Below, piece after piece: positions 6,061 through 8,063 of a stretch of 8,063 bases of DNA. The stretch comes from Candidatus Calidifonticultor daggyaiensis. Lineage in GTDB: Bacteria > Actinomycetota > Humimicrobiia > Humimicrobiales > Humimicrobiaceae. The DNA lies in assembly GCA_015661035.1 (NCBI GenBank), contig JACVJA010000054.1:1-8063 (forward strand), in the 5' to 3' direction. How positions within the stretch are numbered: position 1 is the stretch's first letter; every line of letters starts with the position of its first letter. The notes under the pieces are model-generated. The model saw only the letters and a program-made list of their open reading frames with translations, was not told the origin of the DNA and did not search any database. A program made the position numbers and the translations under genes.

Positions 6061-7386
6061 ATGGCAGAGAATAGTAAAGACAATAAATTTTGGGATCCAG
6101 AGATTACTACAGCTTCAAGGGATAAAATAATTTCAATTCAAATTGAGAATTTAAAAAAGACATTAAAGCATTGCTATGAAAATAACAATTTTTATAAAAA
6201 AAGAATAGATGACGCAGGTTTAAATCCTGATAAAATTAAAGATTTATCTGATATTGAAAAGCTTCCTTTTACTTCAAAAGATGAACTAAGAGAAAACTAT
6301 CCGTTTGGGCTTTTTTGTACTCCTTTAAGTAAAGTAGTAAGAGTCCATTCTTCTTCTGGCACGACAGGAAATCCTACAGTTGTAGGCTATACAAAGGAAG
6401 ATTTAGAAATATGGGCTGATGCTCTCGCAAGAATAATGTATGATGTTGGAGTAAGGGAAGATGATATTGTGCAAGTTAGTCATGGTTTTGGAATGTTTAC
6501 CGGAGGATTTGGTTTTCAATATGCTGCAGAAAGGATTGGAGCACTTGTAATTCCTATTTCTGGTGGCAATACCGAAAGACAGCTTAAAATTATGACTGAT
6601 TTTAAATCCACAGTTTTATGTTGCACGCCTTCATATACCTTATATATGGCCGAGATAGCTGAGAAAATAGGTATTGATTTTTCAAAGCTGCACTTAAAAT
6701 TTGGTTTTTTAGGTGCAGAACCCTGGACTGAGCCTATGCGTGCTGAAATTGAAAAAAAACTTTGTATGAATGCTCTTAACAGCTATGGCTTAAGCGAAGT
6801 AATAGGCCCTGGAGTTTCTTGCGAATGTTTAGTAAAAGATGGACTACATATAAATGAAGATCATTTTTTACCAGAAATAATTGATCCAAAGACAGGTAAA
6901 ACTTTACCCCATAACCAGCAAGGTGAGCTTGTTTTTACCAGTCTTTCAAAAAAGGCATTCCCAGTAATTAGGTATAGAACTAAAGATATATCGTATTTAT
7001 ATTTAGATGATTGCTCATGTGGTAAAAAATTAATAAAAATGGCGCCTCCAATGGGTAGAACAGATGACATGTTAATAATTAGAGGTGTAAATGTATTTCC
7101 ATCTCAAATTGAAGAAGTTTTAATGCAGATTAAAGATTTAGAGCCACATTACTTAATAGTTTTAACAAGGGAAAATTACTTAGATAAAATAGAAGTTTGG
7201 GTTGAAGTATCTGAGAAAATTTTTCATGAGAAACTAATGGATTTAGAGTTTTTTGAAAAATCTATAGAGGATAAGCTTTATTCAGCAATTGGCATACATA
7301 TCAAGGTAAGTTTAAAAGAGCCTAGAACAATTGCGCGAAGCGAAGGAAAAGCCCAGAGAGTTTGGGACAGAAGAGAAAAAATTTAA
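6061..7386 (+). CDS. paaK: Phenylacetate-CoA ligase family, second paralog (altered pocket)
   Basis: A 441-residue AMP-forming arylacetate-CoA ligase that aligns with the preceding gene over its whole length. Motifs are SSSGTTGNP at 97-105, GAEPWTE at 218-224, YGLSEVIGPG at 242-251, SCEC at 253-256, RYRTKD at 304-309, CSCG at 318-321, [11 protein letters not shown] at 332-342, and RSEGKAQR with K430 as likely adenylation lysine. The catalytic set is complete, so it should be active. The substrate-pocket segment differs from the first copy: SHGFGMFTGGFGFQYAAE against [18 protein letters not shown]. Family knowledge places this segment near the aryl ring, so I infer a different arylacetate (for example indoleacetate or 4-hydroxyphenylacetate), which would suit the broad range of IorAB. 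The start is fixed by AGGAG six bases upstream. It is probably in the same transcription unit as the first copy, although the 105-base A+T-rich spacer leaves room for separate control. Confidence 0.91.
   Translation: MAENSKDNKFWDPEITTASRDKIISIQIENLKKTLKHCYENNNFYKKRIDDAGLNPDKIKDLSDIEKLPFTSKDELRENYPFGLFCTPLSKVVRVHSSSGTTGNPTVVGYTKEDLEIWADALARIMYDVGVREDDIVQVSHGFGMFTGGFGFQYAAERIGALVIPISGGNTERQLKIMTDFKSTVLCCTPSYTLYMAEIAEKIGIDFSKLHLKFGFLGAEPWTEPMRAEIEKKLCMNALNSYGLSEVIGPGVSCECLVKDGLHINEDHFLPEIIDPKTGKTLPHNQQGELVFTSLSKKAFPVIRYRTKDISYLYLDDCSCGKKLIKMAPPMGRTDDMLIIRGVNVFPSQIEEVLMQIKDLEPHYLIVLTRENYLDKIEVWVEVSEKIFHEKLMDLEFFEKSIEDKLYSAIGIHIKVSLKEPRTIARSEGKAQRVWDRREKI
7051..7127 (+). repeat. 77-bp block identical to 5614-5690
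   Basis: Second copy of the perfectly identical block, coding for the hinge-region motif of the second ligase. A further 14-base identity (CATTACTTAATAGT) follows shortly downstream in both genes. The direction of any conversion cannot be told from this window. Confidence 0.9.
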
Positions 7387-7493
7387 AAATAACAAGTTTT
7401 CAAAAATAGAAATTTTATATAAATTAGTATGTACTCTTTATGCTCTATAAATAGAAAATAATAAATAAAAAATACTGGAAAATAAACCTTTTT

Positions 7494-7502
7494 TGTTATA
7501 AT
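7494..7502 (+). promoter_or_regulatory. Possible extended -10 promoter for the last gene
   Basis: TG at 7494-7495, one base, then a perfect TATAAT at 7497-7502. The extended -10 form can work without a good -35, and I see no good -35 at the right distance. Transcription would begin near 7509, only a few bases before the TTG at 7514. A TATAAT can arise by chance in DNA this A+T-rich, so support is moderate to low. Confidence 0.35.
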
Positions 7503-7513
7503 GTTTTTGTATC

Positions 7514-8063
7514 TTGAATGTTTTAAATAATGTAAAAGTTAATATAAAAAAGGAAATTAAATATCTTTCTGGATTATACACTTATAAATTTTCTAATTTT
7601 ATTGATTTGCGGTTATTGTATTCCTCTAATGTATTAGTTTTTTTAAATGGCTTTCCAAGCAATTGCAAAACCTTTTTTCCTTCTAGAAATAATAATGCTG
7701 TAAAAAATAATGTTTTAAAAGATAATGGGATAAATAGTGGCTTTATAGATGAAAATGGCATAAATGTAATCAGAAATGGCGTAAATAAAGTTGAATTAGA
7801 AAATAAAGAGCGTAATAAAGAATATGATAAAGAATATGATAATTCTAACATTAGGACTGATAAGTTAATAAATTTATTAACAGGGCTAGAATTACTTGGA
7901 ATAGGTCTTAATTTTCATAACTTTGATATTGATGATTTTGTTTATTTTATAAAAGGTATTAACCCTGATTATGAAAAGTCTTATAAGAATTACACTATTA
8001 ATTTACTTTTTGGTGATGTTTTATATTCAAGGTCTGTTAAATATTTATTAAAATATGAAGAAT
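7514..8063 (+). CDS. Degenerate polyprenyl-synthetase-like protein (3' end outside window, start uncertain)
   Basis: The frame is open from 7502, just after TAA 7499-7501, to the window end and contains no in-frame ATG or GTG. TTG 7514 is the first conventional start; TTG 7607 and 7616 are alternatives. AAGGAAA at 7550-7556 has no usable start at normal spacing. The protein has helices matching the front half of an all-alpha isoprenyl diphosphate synthase: NFIDLRLLYSSNVLVFLNG in the place of the GGKRLRP helix, LLTGLELLGIGLNFHNF in the place of the helix ending HDD, and LLFGDVLYSRSVKYLL in the place of LAGDYLLSRALELL. The GKRxRP motif and first Asp-rich motif are not preserved, as in a non-catalytic subunit (compare HepS of heptaprenyl diphosphate synthase) or a decayed gene. 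An Asn-rich segment at about 7690-7850 interrupts the fold. The assignment is tentative. Confidence 0.55.
   Translation, partial: MNVLNNVKVNIKKEIKYLSGLYTYKFSNFIDLRLLYSSNVLVFLNGFPSNCKTFFPSRNNNAVKNNVLKDNGINSGFIDENGINVIRNGVNKVELENKERNKEYDKEYDNSNIRTDKLINLLTGLELLGIGLNFHNFDIDDFVYFIKGINPDYEKSYKNYTINLLFGDVLYSRSVKYLLKYEE
7724..7786 (+). repeat. Three imperfect Asn-Gly-Ile/Val-Asn repeats
   Basis: AATGGGATAAAT (7724-7735), AATGGCATAAAT (7754-7765) and AATGGCGTAAAT (7775-7786) are all in frame and code for NGIN, NGIN and NGVN. They lie in the low-complexity Asn-rich insert of the last ORF and suggest growth by slippage or local duplication. Confidence 0.7.
7817..7840 (+). repeat. 12-bp in-frame tandem repeat coding KEYD-KEYD
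   Basis: AAAGAATATGAT occurs twice in exact tandem (7817-7828 and 7829-7840). It adds four residues per unit without breaking the frame, at the end of the Asn-rich insert. Copy number may vary between strains. Confidence 0.8.

Noticed and set aside
6861..7070. Minus-strand 69-codon ORF
   Set aside because: Lies wholly inside the second paaK, with no motif.
4543..7478. AATACTGG occurring in several intergenic places (4543, 4562, 7471)
   Set aside because: An 8-base word with irregular spacing and no shared flanks; too short to claim as an operator or repeat family.
7582..7851. Minus-strand 89-codon ORF, Leu/Ser/Phe-rich
   Set aside because: Antisense to the prenyl-synthase-like frame. The + strand frame is longer, continues to the window end and has family-like helices, so the + strand reading is preferred.
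1..8063. CRISPR arrays, tRNA or rRNA genes, transposases
   Set aside because: No regular spaced repeats, no tRNA-like or rRNA-like conserved sequence and no transposase-like protein were seen on either strand.

Overview
This is a strongly A+T-rich window in which every supported gene lies on the + strand. The genes belong to the anaerobic metabolism of aryl-2-oxoacids and arylacetates. The host is most likely an anaerobic, low-GC bacterium: codons favour TTA, ATA and AGA, there are good Shine-Dalgarno sites (AAGGAGG, AGGAGG), and the enzymes are ferredoxin-dependent and oxygen-sensitive. Clostridia-like lineages, Atribacterota or an uncultured low-GC actinobacterial lineage are all possible. 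I cannot name a taxon from sequence alone.

Layout. Positions 2-1048 hold the 3' part of iorA (indolepyruvate:ferredoxin oxidoreductase alpha subunit). A 365-base, extremely A+T-rich gap separates it from iorB, the beta subunit, at about 1414-2076. iorB has no ATG/GTG/TTG in the right place and appears to start at an ATT. Next come a tandem-ACT-domain protein (2245-2637), a 35-residue one-helix membrane protein (2724-2831) and a sodium:solute symporter (2880-4502). The small protein looks like the small accessory protein found beside such symporters. Two paralogous phenylacetate-CoA ligases follow (4636-5955 and 6061-7386). After a possible extended -10 promoter, a methionine-free ORF begins at about 7514 and runs off the window. 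It resembles a polyprenyl synthetase without its usual catalytic motifs and carries an Asn-rich repetitive insert.

How the genes fit together. IorAB interconverts arylpyruvates and arylacetyl-CoA with ferredoxin. The two PaaK ligases interconvert arylacetates and arylacetyl-CoA. The symporter and its small partner could move the arylacetate or a related carboxylate, and the ACT protein could sense an aromatic amino acid. The set can run as aromatic amino acid fermentation, or in reverse as salvage of external arylacetates into aromatic amino acids. The sequence does not decide the direction.

The most notable points are the apparent ATT start of iorB, the 35-residue symporter partner, a 77-bp perfectly identical block shared by the two otherwise diverged paaK genes (a likely gene-conversion tract), the different substrate-pocket segments of the two ligases, and the degenerate prenyl-synthase-like gene at the right edge.
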